This document shows positions 1 through 12,200 of a stretch of 64,000 bases of DNA, one piece after another. Every line of letters starts with the position of its first letter. Position 1 is the stretch's first letter. The DNA comes from Halichondria panicea (lineage: Eukaryota > Porifera > Demospongiae > Suberitida > Halichondriidae): contig NW_026986607.1 in NCBI RefSeq assembly GCF_963675165.1, positions 30,771 through 94,770 on the forward strand, in the 5' to 3' direction. The translations under genes were made by a program, and so were the position numbers. The notes under the pieces were generated by a model. It saw nothing but the letters and a program-made list of their open reading frames with translations. It was not told the origin of the DNA and did not search any database.

Positions 1-457
1 ACGTTATCACCACAGAGGTCACGGTGGATAATCAGCTTGCTGTGAATGTAGGCCAGACCACAAGCCATGTCTTTGGAGAGGCTAATTTCACATTTGCTAG
101 AGAGGGACTCTTCATCAAGGCCGGAGAAATAGGATCTCAGATTGCAATCCATCAGCTCAACAACGAGGATTGTACCACCTGATTTGGGGTGCTTAGCAGT
201 CAATAAAAACTGAACAACGTTTGGGTGCTGAAACGACTTGAGAAAATCACTCTCACGATCAATGGCATCGCTAGCATCTTCACTTTTGGTGGCGGGAATA
301 TTTGTCTGCATCTCCATAACAACCTGATGCAATAGTTTGATAGCACAAGGATCGCCTCTGTAGCTGCCTTTGAAGACTGCTCCAAATGCACCACTACCGA
401 GTGGCTCGTCCAGGAAAATGGTCAAATCATCATTGATCTTCTGGTGATTTTGGTCAA
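1..457 (-). CDS. TKL-type protein kinase exon, truncated by window edge
   Basis: Seen: reading right to left, an AG acceptor precedes 457 and an open frame runs off the left edge. It encodes the kinase N-lobe (glycine loop GSGAFGAV, CAIKLL lysine) through the HRD catalytic loop (IHRDLCGDN). It matches bases 7936-8392 at an offset of 7935 with only scattered substitutions, and the neighbouring intron is copied too. Family knowledge: these are the ATP-binding and catalytic elements of a TKL-like kinase. Inference: this is the C-terminal part of a Death-kinase paralogue whose activation segment and any kelch region lie outside the window. Upstream exon: 586-892. Confidence 0.75.
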
Positions 458-585
458 CTGTAGGGTGTGGGGAGAGTGAGTGGGTGAGGCAGTGAATTAA
501 CAGTGATCATGGGATTATAGGAAAGATTGCTAACAAACATTATATAATATGAATTCCAGCTCAATTAATTGGTACTTATACGTAC

Positions 586-892
586 CCTCTGACTTCACAT
601 CAGTAGACTGTACATGATCTTTCTCGATGGTCCTGGCTATGTAACTGAAGCCCACAATAGGACTAGACAATGCTTTGACAACATCTTCCCAGCGGCTCTC
701 CCCATTTTTCAGCCATTCTTTCAAACCCTCACGATAGCAGTCATCAGGATCATCTCGCCATTTCGTACCTATGCTGTCGATAGTATCCGAGGATACGTCA
801 AGAACAAGCAAGAAGTTTCGCCACTTCACTCGAGCATCGAACGTGACTAAGTACACTTTCTTAAGATCTTCTATTGTGAGATAGTCAGACAT
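586..892 (-). CDS. Death-like domain exon of the duplicated kinase gene
   Basis: Seen: the frame starts at ATG 890-892 with MSDYLTIEDLKKVYLVTFDA and ends at a GT donor just left of 586. The six-helix pattern, including WRNFLLVLDV and DPDDCYREGLKEWL, is a close paralogue of the last Death-like domain at 8521-8827. The phase-1 join to 1-457 is the same as in the large gene. The copy starts inside the parent exon, so the ATG is new to this locus. An AG just upstream (about 898-899) could instead be an acceptor fed by 1933-2109. Inference: a short Death-kinase protein, or a partial gene duplicate; expression unknown. Confidence 0.65.
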
Positions 893-1932
893 CTTTTCTG
901 TATAGTGCTAGTGTGGAATACGAAAAAGCAATGAATGTATAGCAAAAAGCAATTATCTAGCACATCCATATGCATACACAGTTAATTGTCTGCCCTCACT
1001 GATAATATCCCAGAGGCTACAGCATTCTGATCACAGCATGATAATACACAGTGCTAGTGCAGTGAGGTTGGTTAGCGGAGAACAACACCAGAGCAACTTT
1101 ACGAGACACGCCCTCTTTCTTTGACTACTGTGCACATTGCGCATGCGCATAGCCTGTCATTGGCAAATTAATGGTGGGTTACAATTATTTTGACACCTGG
1201 AAAATACAACACACAAGGTAAAATAAGTGTGTCTAGCTATTTGGTGTTCTTTTATGGACAGAGTTCACCGACTGATGTAACAAGTTGTGAGGAGTTGAAC
1301 TCGGAAAACACCAGACAAGAGTAGCAGAGAGCATCTTGTGCAGGCAGGGACGATACCAAAGCACCTGTGCATGCATGGGGAGTGACGGTTAATAATGACA
1401 CTATGGACGTACCATATAATAATAGTTGAGGGTCTAAACATTAATTTTGTGAATTGCATGCAAGGAGAGTGACGGTTAATATTATAGTGTACTAGCCTAG
1501 GTACGTGTATATAGTTGGAATATGGACATAGTATGTAAAAAAATCGTGAATTGACAATTTTGTGGATTAGTCACAGAGAGCGGAATGTTTTGACACCTGT
1601 GTATAATTGTGATGGCTTATTCCAGTTCATGTATAGCTACCTACATGTACGTACGGTAATAAGGTAATGGGGTAACGGGTGAACCCTGACCTCTCTGACA
1701 TTTTTTCACCATTACATGAAGCTATTGTGAATATGTTTTAATTGCTCTTAACAATAGAAGGTCCTTCAATTGAGTGACATTTTAACGGTGCAAACTGATC
1801 ATTTTGACCCAACCAAAAACTACAGACATGCTTCAAATGAGATTACCGTATTCTCTTGAACGTACGTACTCTACCTACGTAACATAATATAGCAGCTCTT
1901 AGGAATCTTCCTACACTGCAAACCCCACCCAC
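893..1932. other. No gene recognised
   Basis: No convincing exon or RNA gene. Bases 972-1150 resemble 3765-3925 in the same orientation (shared ACTGATAATAT.CCAGAG core), so a dispersed repeat or old duplication is present. Confidence 0.4.
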
Positions 1933-2109
1933 CTGCTCCAGTGCTTGTTGTACACCAGCTGGTCTCCTCCGAGGGATGGACTGGGCAGGGGAAGGGGCGG
2001 AGTCTCGGGGGAGCACCAGTCAACAAGGCATACACAGCTCTTCCATTGTGTGGTGGACTATGAACTCTGGGAGGGACTCTGTGGAGAGTGTGTGGGCAGG
2101 GGGATAAGA
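1933..2109 (-). CDS. Possible upstream exon of the 586-892 gene (weak)
   Basis: A GC-richer island. On the minus strand it is bounded by an acceptor (CCTCCAG) and a donor (GTGGGT). One frame is open and ends in phase 1, which would fit an acceptor near 898 and continue into MSDYLT. The peptide is Pro/Ser/His-rich and matches no family I know. The plus strand also has an open frame here, so strand and coding status are uncertain. Confidence 0.22.
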
Positions 2110-2422
2110 CTGGAGGAATGGAGATATGATTAAACCCCTTGGAAGCACACACACATTGTATTGCCATACTACAAGAATACACACTGTACATTAAGATACT
2201 GTACTGCTACTGTAACAATGTGCCTGGGTACAGAGTTCAAATTTTACAATTGAGAAAACATTTGACACTTTGCAATCTAAATTTTGCAATAAGGAAAGTT
2301 TGTGCTATTATCATACAAGTACTGGTATGCAATCTTATTTTAGTGATGTCATAAAGCACTCACAAAGTTCGACACTGTTTGACACTTTCAAAAAATTGCA
2401 GTAGTAATACGATAGTTTAAGT

Positions 2423-2631
2423 TACCTTAAGGTGACATATTTTCGCGTGTATTAATTTCTGCTATTTCTGCGAATGAGAGTAAAATCGCAAAAATTAGTA
2501 CTTGCAAATAATTGGCCGCCCTCTTGTTTAATGTATCCAGATCGACATTTCGCAAAAAATTATACCGCAAAATGTACAAAACTGTAAAAACGCAAACAAA
2601 TCTACCTGTGAAAATATGTCACCTTAAGGTA
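2423..2631. mobile_element. MITE with ~22-bp terminal inverted repeats
   Basis: Starts TACCTTAAGGTGACATATTT and ends with its reverse complement. The 209-bp interior has several short CGCAAAA/TTTGCG motifs and no coding frame. Non-autonomous DNA transposon of unknown superfamily. Confidence 0.7.
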
Positions 2632-4047
2632 GTAGACACAAAGTGTGATGACTTCTTAAAGAGAATCTAGCTCTAAAAGGTAGACTAAGCAACGCAGCCA
2701 CTATCACTAAACAAATAAATTACAAGAAGGAATATATAGCTCTTACTATGAAGTCGTGGGAGGTCAAGGCCCGTGGTGTGTCTAAAAGTATACTAAAGTA
2801 GTTTGAAGGACTATACTGCAAACGTTTATGAACAGTACAGCTTATCCATAGCATGAAACCATCCTATATAGCACTTAGATACATAATAACCAAGTCAAGC
2901 AATGTCCTTTGCTGTTTCGGCTTCACAGCAGGGAAAGACCTGGAGTATTTCAAGCTAAACTCAACAAAAAGTAAAAACAGAGTAAAGACAAGGGACTTAG
3001 AGCTTGTCAGTGGTGTACTTCTCTATAGAGTACCTCCCAGCTTCTGAGTGATCAATAGTGGATAGGAGAGCTAGAAACAGTTGAAATACAACCAAGTACG
3101 GTAAAAACTAAAATATTCACGAGCACGAAATCATAACGCGAAGTGTTTCACCCGTTGACACAGGGAGGCCTGGTCGTTTCCAATCCCCTTCCTTTTCAAT
3201 CTATGTTTTGATGCTAAAACTAAACACACTATATAAACCTAGAACTCTCTGAACGCATTTTTTTACACTGGAAATTGGTCAGTTAAGTTATCGTATGGGT
3301 CTTCAAGGTTTCTGCTGACACAGCACATACGTATACATGCATGCATACTGTGCAAGTCTTGATTAAAATCAGATCCACTAGCTAAACAAACACGTACCAC
3401 ATTCCATAGAGCTACATCTTTTCCTTAAAGCAGCTCTTGACAGAGTCCACAAATGTTATAGTTTAGAGCAGCACACTCACATTGCCACACCCCCATTGGC
3501 ACACCCCCTTGTCCAGTTCCGTGTTCTCGTCTCGTACCGTCCAGTGTCACCTGTTGGATCATCCAATCAGCCAAGGATCTATCATTCCATGTTGCCCAGA
3601 TCCCTCACACACATACACACAGGTTGAGGAAGCGTATCGATAGTTGTTTGCAGAAGATCTGTTAGTGTGTGATAATTATAATATAATTATGCCATCAATG
3701 AAACTCACAAGCAATTAATGTGTCTCTACAGTATCAATGTCTAGTCTGTGTATCTACAGTACACAGTGGTGTCTGTACTCACTGATAATATTCCAGAGAC
3801 TACAGCATCTTTATTCTCATCACAGCTAGGAGTAGATACACAAGTAAGAGAACATGAGATTGAGATCCTTTTGCAGCTAGCTACAAGACACACCCTTTTC
3901 CTTGTCACATGCGCAATAACATTGCTGATTCAGCAAACATGCACATTTTTAGAGACAGAACAGGAGTTGACAGTTGAAGCATAATTAATAATCTATGATG
4001 GAACAAGCTAGTGCAGTGGCCAAACATTTCACTGTCTGGATTTGTAG
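2632..4047. other. No gene recognised
   Basis: Short unconnected open frames only. The motif CGTTTCCAATCCCCTTCC near 3174-3192 belongs to the inverted family seen at 52-58 kb. Confidence 0.35.
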
Positions 4048-4155
4048 GAAGCTTTGTCCAGTCCTATTGTGGGCCACAGTGACATAGCCAGGACCATGGA
4101 GAGAGACCATGTACAGTCTACTGGTGCAAGCACTGAGGAAGCCAACGTCGTATAG
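4048..4155 (+). pseudogene. Decayed Death-domain exon fragment
   Basis: After an AG acceptor the plus frame reads ALSSPIVGHSDIARTMERDH, clearly related to the ALSSPIVGFSYIARTIEKDH tail of the Death exons at 586-892 and 8521-9525, but on the opposite strand. A stop (TAG 4153-4155) comes right before a GTATGAG donor. Inference: third, inverted and damaged copy of the Death module, or the edge of a plus-strand paralogue. Confidence 0.55.
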
Positions 4156-4378
4156 GTATGAGAAGGGAGGCAACTCAATGAGTGACTCTAGACTGCATAG
4201 GAAGATGACAATTCTGAGCCTGTGTTAGTGTACAGTGTGTTGTACAGTACATTATAGCATGAGATGAGTTGGAAAATACATTAAATTTTGTCATCATACA
4301 GCGTGAGCTATAGCTCGTGATGTGTGTTTCCCTGTAATGTATTTGAAGGTGTGCAATGTACAATCATGTACGACCCCA

Positions 4379-4406
4379 CCCCCACACACACACACACACA
4401 CACACC
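4379..4406. repeat. (CA)n microsatellite
   Basis: C-run followed by about a dozen CA units immediately before the acceptor of the 4412 exon. Confidence 0.85.
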
Positions 4407-4411
4407 TCTAG

Positions 4412-4641
4412 GCCTACTATGCTGCTAAAAGAGGAGCCTCACGTAAACTGGCCACTCAGACGCTAACAGACCTCAGCAGTATGGAAAAGGGTCTGTCATC
4501 AGAGACTAAAAACTCCCCTGACACCCAGCCCTTACATGCAGCCCACCTCCAGTCTGGTGAGCAGCCTATAAGCAGTGAGGGACAGTCTGAAGACATGGGT
4601 CCATGGACAGGGGCTACTGAGGAACCTTCATCAAGAACAAG
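4412..4641 (+). CDS. Probable exon of an unrecognised plus-strand gene
   Basis: Bounded by an acceptor (CCTCTAG) and a strong donor (AAGGTACGTG), open throughout. The peptide is hydrophilic, Ser/Thr/Glu-rich and low in structure (KGLSSETKNSPDTQPLHAAH); no domain recognised. It follows the Death fragment on the same strand, so it may be the disordered tail of that paralogue. It ends in phase 2, which does not fit the next exon (4999) directly, so an exon is missing or the gene is broken. Confidence 0.4.
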
Positions 4642-4998
4642 GTACGTGTGTATAATGTGTAGTTATGCAGTGCAATGAGTCCACTGTGTACTATTGAATG
4701 TACAGTACAGAGAATGGGAACCTAGCATGCTTACTAGTCTGTATGTACATGCACTTGTATACAAGGTATGCTTCAATCTATGCAGTTTAGGTGTGTACAG
4801 GGAAACGTCTGTCAATTGAGAACACTGGCTCACAATATTTGTACATGACATTGTACAGTACGTGTACCAGACCCTTCATCACACTACCAGTTTGAATGTG
4901 TCCATGTCAATTGGCTTTCAATTTTCTCACCCTTACTTCCTAAGCCCTCAAACTTCCACCGAGTATGACTATGACCATGTGACTCTTTAACCCCTCAG

Positions 4999-5138
4999 TT
5001 CCTGAGCCCCACCTCTTACTGTCTGACTCGGAAGAGGAGATAGACTTTGGATTCTGGGAGAAGGCGTCCACCCTACCCTCGGACAAGACCCCAACCATGC
5101 AAGGACCTGAACTTGTTATGAGACTGTCACATAATTAG
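4999..5138 (+). CDS. Probable terminal exon of the unrecognised plus-strand gene
   Basis: Acceptor CCCCTCAG, then an open frame to TAG at 5136-5138. The peptide holds an acidic stretch (LLLSDSEEEIDFGFWEKAS) and no recognised domain. It would be the 3' end of a plus-strand gene converging on the large minus-strand gene, whose stop is at 5307. Confidence 0.4.
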
Positions 5139-5306
5139 TATAATTATTGTCGGTTTCTTGTCTATTCGGGAAATTTAATTATGTACCAACTAATTGTTTT
5201 TGCATAATTTTTAATAGCTGCCAATCGAAATTCAGTTGCAACTTTAATTATTATGCTAGAAAAGTATCATTAATTTATAATTATAACACGAAGGACATGA
5301 AAAAAA

Positions 5307-6230
5307 CTAAGAACTTATAGAGAAGAAATCCACAGTTTGGATTTTAATCTTATTTACTATCTGTCCTCCGGCTACAATAACCTCTCCACTAGGAAGTACT
5401 GAGCATGTGCAGCAGTATCGTACAGTAGGCAGGTCTCCTACTTTCAACCACCTCCTGGTGTCAGGCTGGTAGAGGTGGATCGATGAACTTGGGTTGACTC
5501 TGTCATTCGCTCCACCAACGGCTAATAGTGACCTCCCAATACTGAGAGGAGCTGACAACCCGAGTGGTACTTCTTGTAAGGTCTGCCAGAGAGTGGGTGT
5601 GTCCAGGTTGGAAAGGGCCTTTGTAATGATGAGTTCATTGAGGTCGACGTGGTGCACTGTCTTGGTTGGCCCAGTGTGATCGTACCCTCCCATTAGGTAG
5701 AGGGTGTTTCCTATGAGAGTTGATTTCAGTTCTGATCGTGAGTTAGGTAGTGACTGAGCAATGTACCATCTTCTTGATGCCACGTCCAACACCTCCACAG
5801 AGGAGATACGACCATCACCATCACGCCCACCAGCTACAATTATGTGGTTGTTGAAGGAGACAGCTGTTGAGGATTGACGAGCAATGTTCATTGGTGGGTA
5901 CGGGTGAGTCCATTCCCCTGACTCGAGCACTGAAAGTTGATTGCTGGGTGTGTTGTTTCTTGGATCACGTCCTCCCACTAGCACTAGTCGATTAGCGAGT
6001 GATGTCATACCAAACCACTTGGCAGTGTACTCTGGTAGTTTGGTCCATTGATCTTGCTCGAGCTTCATCACTGTACACACGTTACAATCATCGCCTGCAC
6101 TGCCTCCACCAACATACGCCGTGTCACCGATAACAACACTCTGCACTGTGTAGCCCATCTTGATCGGCATGTCTTTTCCTCTTCTCCATTTCAGAGTGAG
6201 TGGAGGTCTCAACTCTCTTGGAGGGGGATC
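5307..6230 (-). CDS. Kelch-repeat beta-propeller, C-terminal exon
   Basis: Acceptor ATTCAG before 6230; begins DPPPRELRPPLTLKW and ends at the stop at 5307. Six kelch GG doublets are visible (AYVGGGS, VLVGGRD, IIVAGGRD, LYLMGGYD, LLAVGGAN, VIVAGGQ), each followed by the usual aromatic spacing, so a six-blade propeller of about 300 residues. Residues about 3001-3307 of the model. Kelch propellers are protein-interaction platforms. It joins in phase 0 to the coiled-coil exon, so it is the tail of the kinase chain and not a separate gene. Confidence 0.8.
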   Translation of the reverse strand, partial: DPPPRELRPPLTLKWRRGKDMPIKMGYTVQSVVIGDTAYVGGGSAGDDCNVCTVMKLEQDQWTKLPEYTAKWFGMTSLANRLVLVGGRDPRNNTPSNQLSVLESGEWTHPYPPMNIARQSSTAVSFNNHIIVAGGRDGDGRISSVEVLDVASRRWYIAQSLPNSRSELKSTLIGNTLYLMGGYDHTGPTKTVHHVDLNELIITKALSNLDTPTLWQTLQEVPLGLSAPLSIGRSLLAVGGANDRVNPSSSIHLYQPDTRRWLKVGDLPTVRYCCTCSVLPSGEVIVAGGQIVNKIKIQTVDFFSISS

Positions 6231-9200
6231 CTGAATAATGAATGAGCGTAATTAGGATAGTGTCTACTAACAAGCGAGTGTTACTTGTAGCAATAATTGT
6301 ATGCACACTAAATCACTTTTTTGAATAATCGTATGGAGGGTAATGTCGTGGGGCAAAATATTCGTGGTTTTCTAGTTGAAGGTCTGACCACGAATATTTT
6401 ACCCACGAATAAAGCGACCTTGCCTACCCTTCCCAGCAGTACAAGCAGCATGCAACCACGAAATGTCTCAAAATATTACCCACGAAACGTCTCAAAATGG
6501 CTGAACCACGAATATTTTGCCCCCTAAAAATTACCCGCTATACTGAAGCTTAAGAGGTGAAGACCACCAGCCCACTAGAATGTACAAAACTATAACATCA
6601 AAGCTTCTACTATAGCTCTGCAATAATATAATGGTGCATTGCACCTCACCTGTCTCTGTTCCTGTCTCTGTTGAATGATGGCGTCTCTCTTGACCAGCTC
6701 AGCATCTTTGTGCTCCATCTGTTCCCTGTGTGCCTGTACAGGGGAACGTTGGTGGAACTCATAGGAGAATGTAATAATTGTAGCAGTAGACAATTATGCT
6801 ACAGAACTACAGAACAAAATTAATCTTTACGCTAAAAAAATTATGTAACAATGAAACAGCACCCTAAGGAACAGTACTGTTGTTTGTGGCTGTAATCAAG
6901 AATCTCATTCACACACTACATGTACGCACCTTCTCGACTGGTAGAGTGTCCCTCTTTGTTGCCTCCACTGAGTCCGAGTCTCTTGTCAGTGAAACATCTA
7001 AAAGTAAGAATTAAACGTAAAAAACAAAATCGACAAATTTTTCTGAAGTGTAAAACACATAATTATCATGCACTAGGTACCGTCAGGAGCACATTAAGAG
7101 GAGTATGCAACTCCCACGCACATGCATTCCATCACTAACACTTGTAGTTGTGTAAACTATTAGCCATGAATAAAATTAAATGTGGGCTGGAGGTACAAAC
7201 CACACGTGTGTGTGTGCCGATATCTAATAACCACTACACCTACGCACCCACTTAAGATGTGGTCTGATAGTGACGTGGTATGACATGCTCCTACCGTAAC
7301 CTGGTTTACACTACAACTGCTACAGTTGGATACTCCTCTTAATGTACTCCTGGTACCGTATAGCGCGAAATTTTAGAGGCACTTATATTAATTTTCGTGG
7401 AATGGCCTCTAAAAGCATTTCGTTGCACAATGTTCGCGGAATGACTGCTTACCGGAAGCCAAGCCTTTAAATCTTTGCACGTTATAGCAGATAATTCTAA
7501 TTAAAGAATAATTTTCGTTGACTTAATTTTTGTGTAGGATTGCTAACCCACGAAATCCGCGCTATACAGTATCTAATAGACTCACAGATGTCCCTGGCAG
7601 ATGGTCTCCTCGTCATGTCTTCTTGCAAACAGCTGTCGATAAGCATCCTCAACCTGTGTGTGTGAGGGATCTGGGCAACATGGAATGATCGATCCTTGGC
7701 TGATTTGATCGTCTCTAACTTGCAAACAATCTGCGTCAAAATCACCCCAAAAGAAAACACATCCAGGCTATTATCGTAATTCTCCTCTTCCAATCGATAT
7801 GCCTCGGGAGGTAGATACCCTCTACGCTGACCAATGGCTGTGAGGGTGGAGCTGAGCTTGGAGGGATCGTATAGTCGCGACATACCAAAGTCAGAAATCT
7901 TTGCAACAGGCACTGGCAGTGTCAGCTTCAGCAAGACGTTATCGCCACAGAGGTCACGGTGGATAATCAGCTTGCTGTGAATGTAGGCCAGACCACAAGC
8001 CATGTCTTTGGAGAGGCTAATTTCACATTCGCTAGTGAGGGACTCTTCATCAAGGCCAGAGAAATAGGATCTCAGATTGCAATCCATCAGCTCAACAACG
8101 AGGATTGTACCACCTGATTTGGGGTGCTTAGTAATCGACAAAAACTGAACAACGTTTGGGTGCTGGAACGACTTGAGAAAATCACTCTCACGATCTATTG
8201 CATCGCTAGCATCTTCACTTTTGGTGGCGGAAATATTTGTCTGCATCTCCATAGCAACCTGATGTAATAGTTTGATAGCACAAGGATCGCCTCTGTAGCT
8301 GCCTTTGAAGACTGCTCCAAATGCACCACTACCGAGTGGCTCGTCCAGGAAAATGGTCAAATCATCATTGATCTTCTGGTGATTTTGGTCAACTGTAGGG
8401 TGTGGGGAGAGTGAGTGGGTGAGGCAGTGAATTAACAGTGATCATGGAATTATAGGAAAGATTGCTAACAAACATTATATAATATGAATTCCAGCTCAAT
8501 TAATTGGTACTTATACGTACCCTCTGACTTCATATCAGTAGACTGTAGATGATCTTTCTCGATGGTCCTGGCTATGTAGTTGAAGCCCACAATAGGACTA
8601 GACAATGCCCCCATCACATCTTCCCAGCTTCTCTCCCCACCCGTTAGCCATTCTGACAGTCCCTCACGATAGCAGTCATCAGGATTGTCACGCCATTTCG
8701 TACCTACATTGTTGATAGTAGCCGGGGATACGTCAAGAACAAGCAAAATGTTTCGCCACTTAACTCGAGCATCAAACGTGACTAGGTACACTTTCTTAAG
8801 ATCTTCTATGGTGAGATAGTCAGCCACAGAATGTTGTTGCCTACTTGTTTGAGCATCTGTTGTCTTCAGGACGACTTCATTTAATCCACTCTCATACAAG
8901 ACAGTAACAAGTTTATCTCGAGTAGCATCTTGCCCATCTCTTCTCTTCCACTCGTTGAAAAACCGATAAATCTGCTCTTTGAGGTCTCGTTCATTGGCAT
9001 ATTCAATTGATTGAATATCAATTTCCGTAAAACCAAGACTTCTGGCTAGGACCATCCAGTCTCGTCCAATGTGGTCAGAGACTTCACTGATGAGGGCATC
9101 CACTGACTCTACAGCATAGTCAGCATCAGGGGGCTCCAAGATTGATGGGTCTATTGCAATGGGATTCATGGTTGAGGAGGAAAGTGCATATCTCTCAAGT

Positions 9201-12200
9201 TCTTGAACAATTTTATCATGTCCTCGATGCTCCTCACTGGTCTTAAACAAGCAATCGTAGAGTAGGGCAAAACCATTTTTACCTCCATTTCTTTTTGTTA
9301 GATTGAGAAGATTAGATATTTTAGTTGAATTATCAAGATTCGGCGATTGTACAGAATCGACGTCAGCCCGATGTACCAGACGATATTTGAGCAAGTATGG
9401 AAAGAGTGTGGATATGCTAACAAAGAGTGTGAGGTTAGGGAGACACTCTTTAAAGACATCTTCAGTCATGGAATACCGTTCAATCAGGGAGTCATCAATC
9501 AGGGAGTCATCAATCAGGGAGTCATCTGAGGATAAAAGAAAATAGTGATTATAGCTGTATGAAGTAGAAATGAGAAACATGATCTAGTATGAACGGCCCT
9601 ATAATTATACTGTACTTTTAGAGCCTCTGCATAAAGTTAAAATTATACCTGATTGTTTCAGATTCGAAATGACTTGTTGAACCTCCTCCCAGCTTGGGTT
9701 GTGATGAATGTGGAACCATTTTCTGATCACCTCCATTAGTGCGGCATCCGTGTCTTGGCGGCACTGTACTGTTATGGTTTCCAGCGCATCACTCTCCAAG
9801 TTGAAGAGCATTCCCACTTTGTACCACGAACTAGACCATGGAATGAGTTCAGCAAACACGTTGTGAACGGTAACTGCGTCAGCACCTATGTAATTATACA
9901 ACCCAAAATAGTGATCAAGTTTTAATAATTAATTTTATACTTACTATCATGTATCTTGGTAAACCAGATGTCTTGAGTAGAAAAAAGTGCAAGCTTTTCA
10001 TTTGTAGCAGAACATCTCCAGTGACCCTCTGTGCTAGGAACGATCATGTGTGTGTTGTCAACCTGACCACATGTGCAGTGAAACCCCACAACAGGAAGAG
10101 CTTGACCAGTAATGTGAAACGCTTCTGCGGCTTTGTTTAAACCAGTAACAATTGCTGTTCTGATAAATGGTAGAAACTCATAATCTTGCATCGAATTTGA
10201 ATTGATATAAACAGTTAGTTCAGCATCTTCCTTTCTATACACATTTATGAGAGCATTGACTCCGGGTAGAATGAATTGCACAAAACTTTTGAATAGATCT
10301 CGACGAACATCAATTTTCCATGGCCATGGGTGACCATTGTACTGTGAGCACAAGTAGCACATGATGTATTCAAAACAACCATGGGCTAATAAACACTGGA
10401 TCACAAGTGGAGCAACTTTGGTATCTTTCAAACCGGAAACAAAGCTGAAAGTTTCAACACTGACTTCTTCCCTCAGTAAGCATGGCATCAAGAATAACGA
10501 ATTTTTCATTTCAATTAACAGATGTAAATCTTTAAAGAGGGATATTGCTTCTTTACATGTGAACAATCCTTCAGCATACATTACTTCACAAACTTCAAAT
10601 GCAGAGAAGGGAATAATAGCTCCTCGATTATGTTGTAGGTCAAAAAGGTTTATCTTTGCAATCAATTGGATCAATACGGTCGAATCCTTAAATATCACAT
10701 TTGGAAGAACATTGCCAAAGTAAAGAATCACACCAGTTATGTGCAGGCTAAGTAAGGCAATTTCAAGATCAGTTTCTGACATTCTGAATTCAGCAGCAAT
10801 AGTCAATACTTCTTGCTTGCTAATAAAGTTCCGATTGTATTGTTGCATAACTTTCTTGATAGCGTGACCAAGCATGTGCCAGAATAAAGAGACTTGCTTC
10901 AGTTCACTCAAATCCAATGATGATACTAGCTGTCGTTCGATGTTTTCTATCTCCCTCAATGATTTGCCTACTTCAAATACTTCTTGTTTTCCATTTTTAT
11001 CAGCAATTAATTTGGCTTGCTCATTATCCCTAAAGAGAATTTCACTATTTTTCTCAATCGACTCAACTTCTGCATGTGTTTCAACGACCATCAGTTTTGT
11101 TGCTAGCATACTGATGTCTTTTATTAGTTGCTTATTAGTAAAAGATACATCTGCTTCAATTTCAGTTTCGGGAACTAAAATTTTCTGAAGGATTATTTTT
11201 CCTTCGAGATCTTGGCTCAAACTCATACAGTTTATGCCTATGGCGATGCCTTTAAGGAAAATTGGTAGTACATTCAACAACCAAACATCAGAGCAGCATA
11301 CGCAATTAATAATGTTCAAATTATCAAAATCTTTTGTAAGCGATCGATCGCGATTTACCATTAGTTGTAAAATATTCTCAGGAGAGACACATTTTAATAG
11401 ACTCTCTTTAGGTATTGGCTCATAGATTAGAATCTGATTAGAAGTGAGATGCTGTGGGGAGTTTCCAGCAGGTATCGATCTTGGTACTTCAACTTCTTTA
11501 CCAACAGATTGAGCAGACCTTTCTTGCTTATTTCGATCACTTGCAGAGTTTTCACTTGATGTCTCTTTGGGTCTTTGCTGTAGAAAATGTTCATCTGGCT
11601 CGGTTTGGCCAAGCACTATATTGGGTTGTTGGATGGAATGTTCATCTGACTTGTCATTTTTAGCTCCCTTTGGAGTCTGTACAGCTGCATTACAAGCAAA
11701 CACCATATCCGAATCATCATCGTGTAAAGGTTTAATCTTTTCATCACTGACGGTATAGTAACTAAATTCAAAGCTGGGATCCAATGAGTGTGGTGATTCA
11801 AAAGGAGTAAAGTTCTTATCCATAATCAAACGCTTGCAGGTATGGACATCTGATCCTGGCAGTCCAGTAAAAAGAATTGTTGTGAATCGCAGACCAAACT
11901 TCTTTCCTTTCATCGCAGCCTCAAATCTAGCCTCAGCATCTGCAACAATAAATTATTATTGGCTGTATAATTATATAGTAACACCATTATAATTTACCTT
12001 TTAGAGTAGCTATCTTTGGATGATGTTCATCACTCAACCATATTTTGTGGGCAGCAGTGAGCTCCATTTGTTTGCCAGTATGTTCACCACATGTTACATG
12101 GTTATCAGTTGCAAATGGCAAATAATTGAGAAAGTGGATGCTAGATAAATGTTCGGAGCAAGAACATACAAATGTTAAGCGCATCGATTTCGTATTGATA

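Noticed and set aside
200-394. Minus-strand 64-aa frame
   Set aside because: Out-of-frame shadow of the duplicated kinase exon.
7586-8392. Separate stand-alone kinase gene
   Set aside because: Both borders are splice sites and the frame continues into Death and coiled-coil exons.
10361-11188. Plus-strand 100-120-aa frames across 10.4-13.8 kb
   Set aside because: Antisense to the Roc-COR exons; no splice or domain support.
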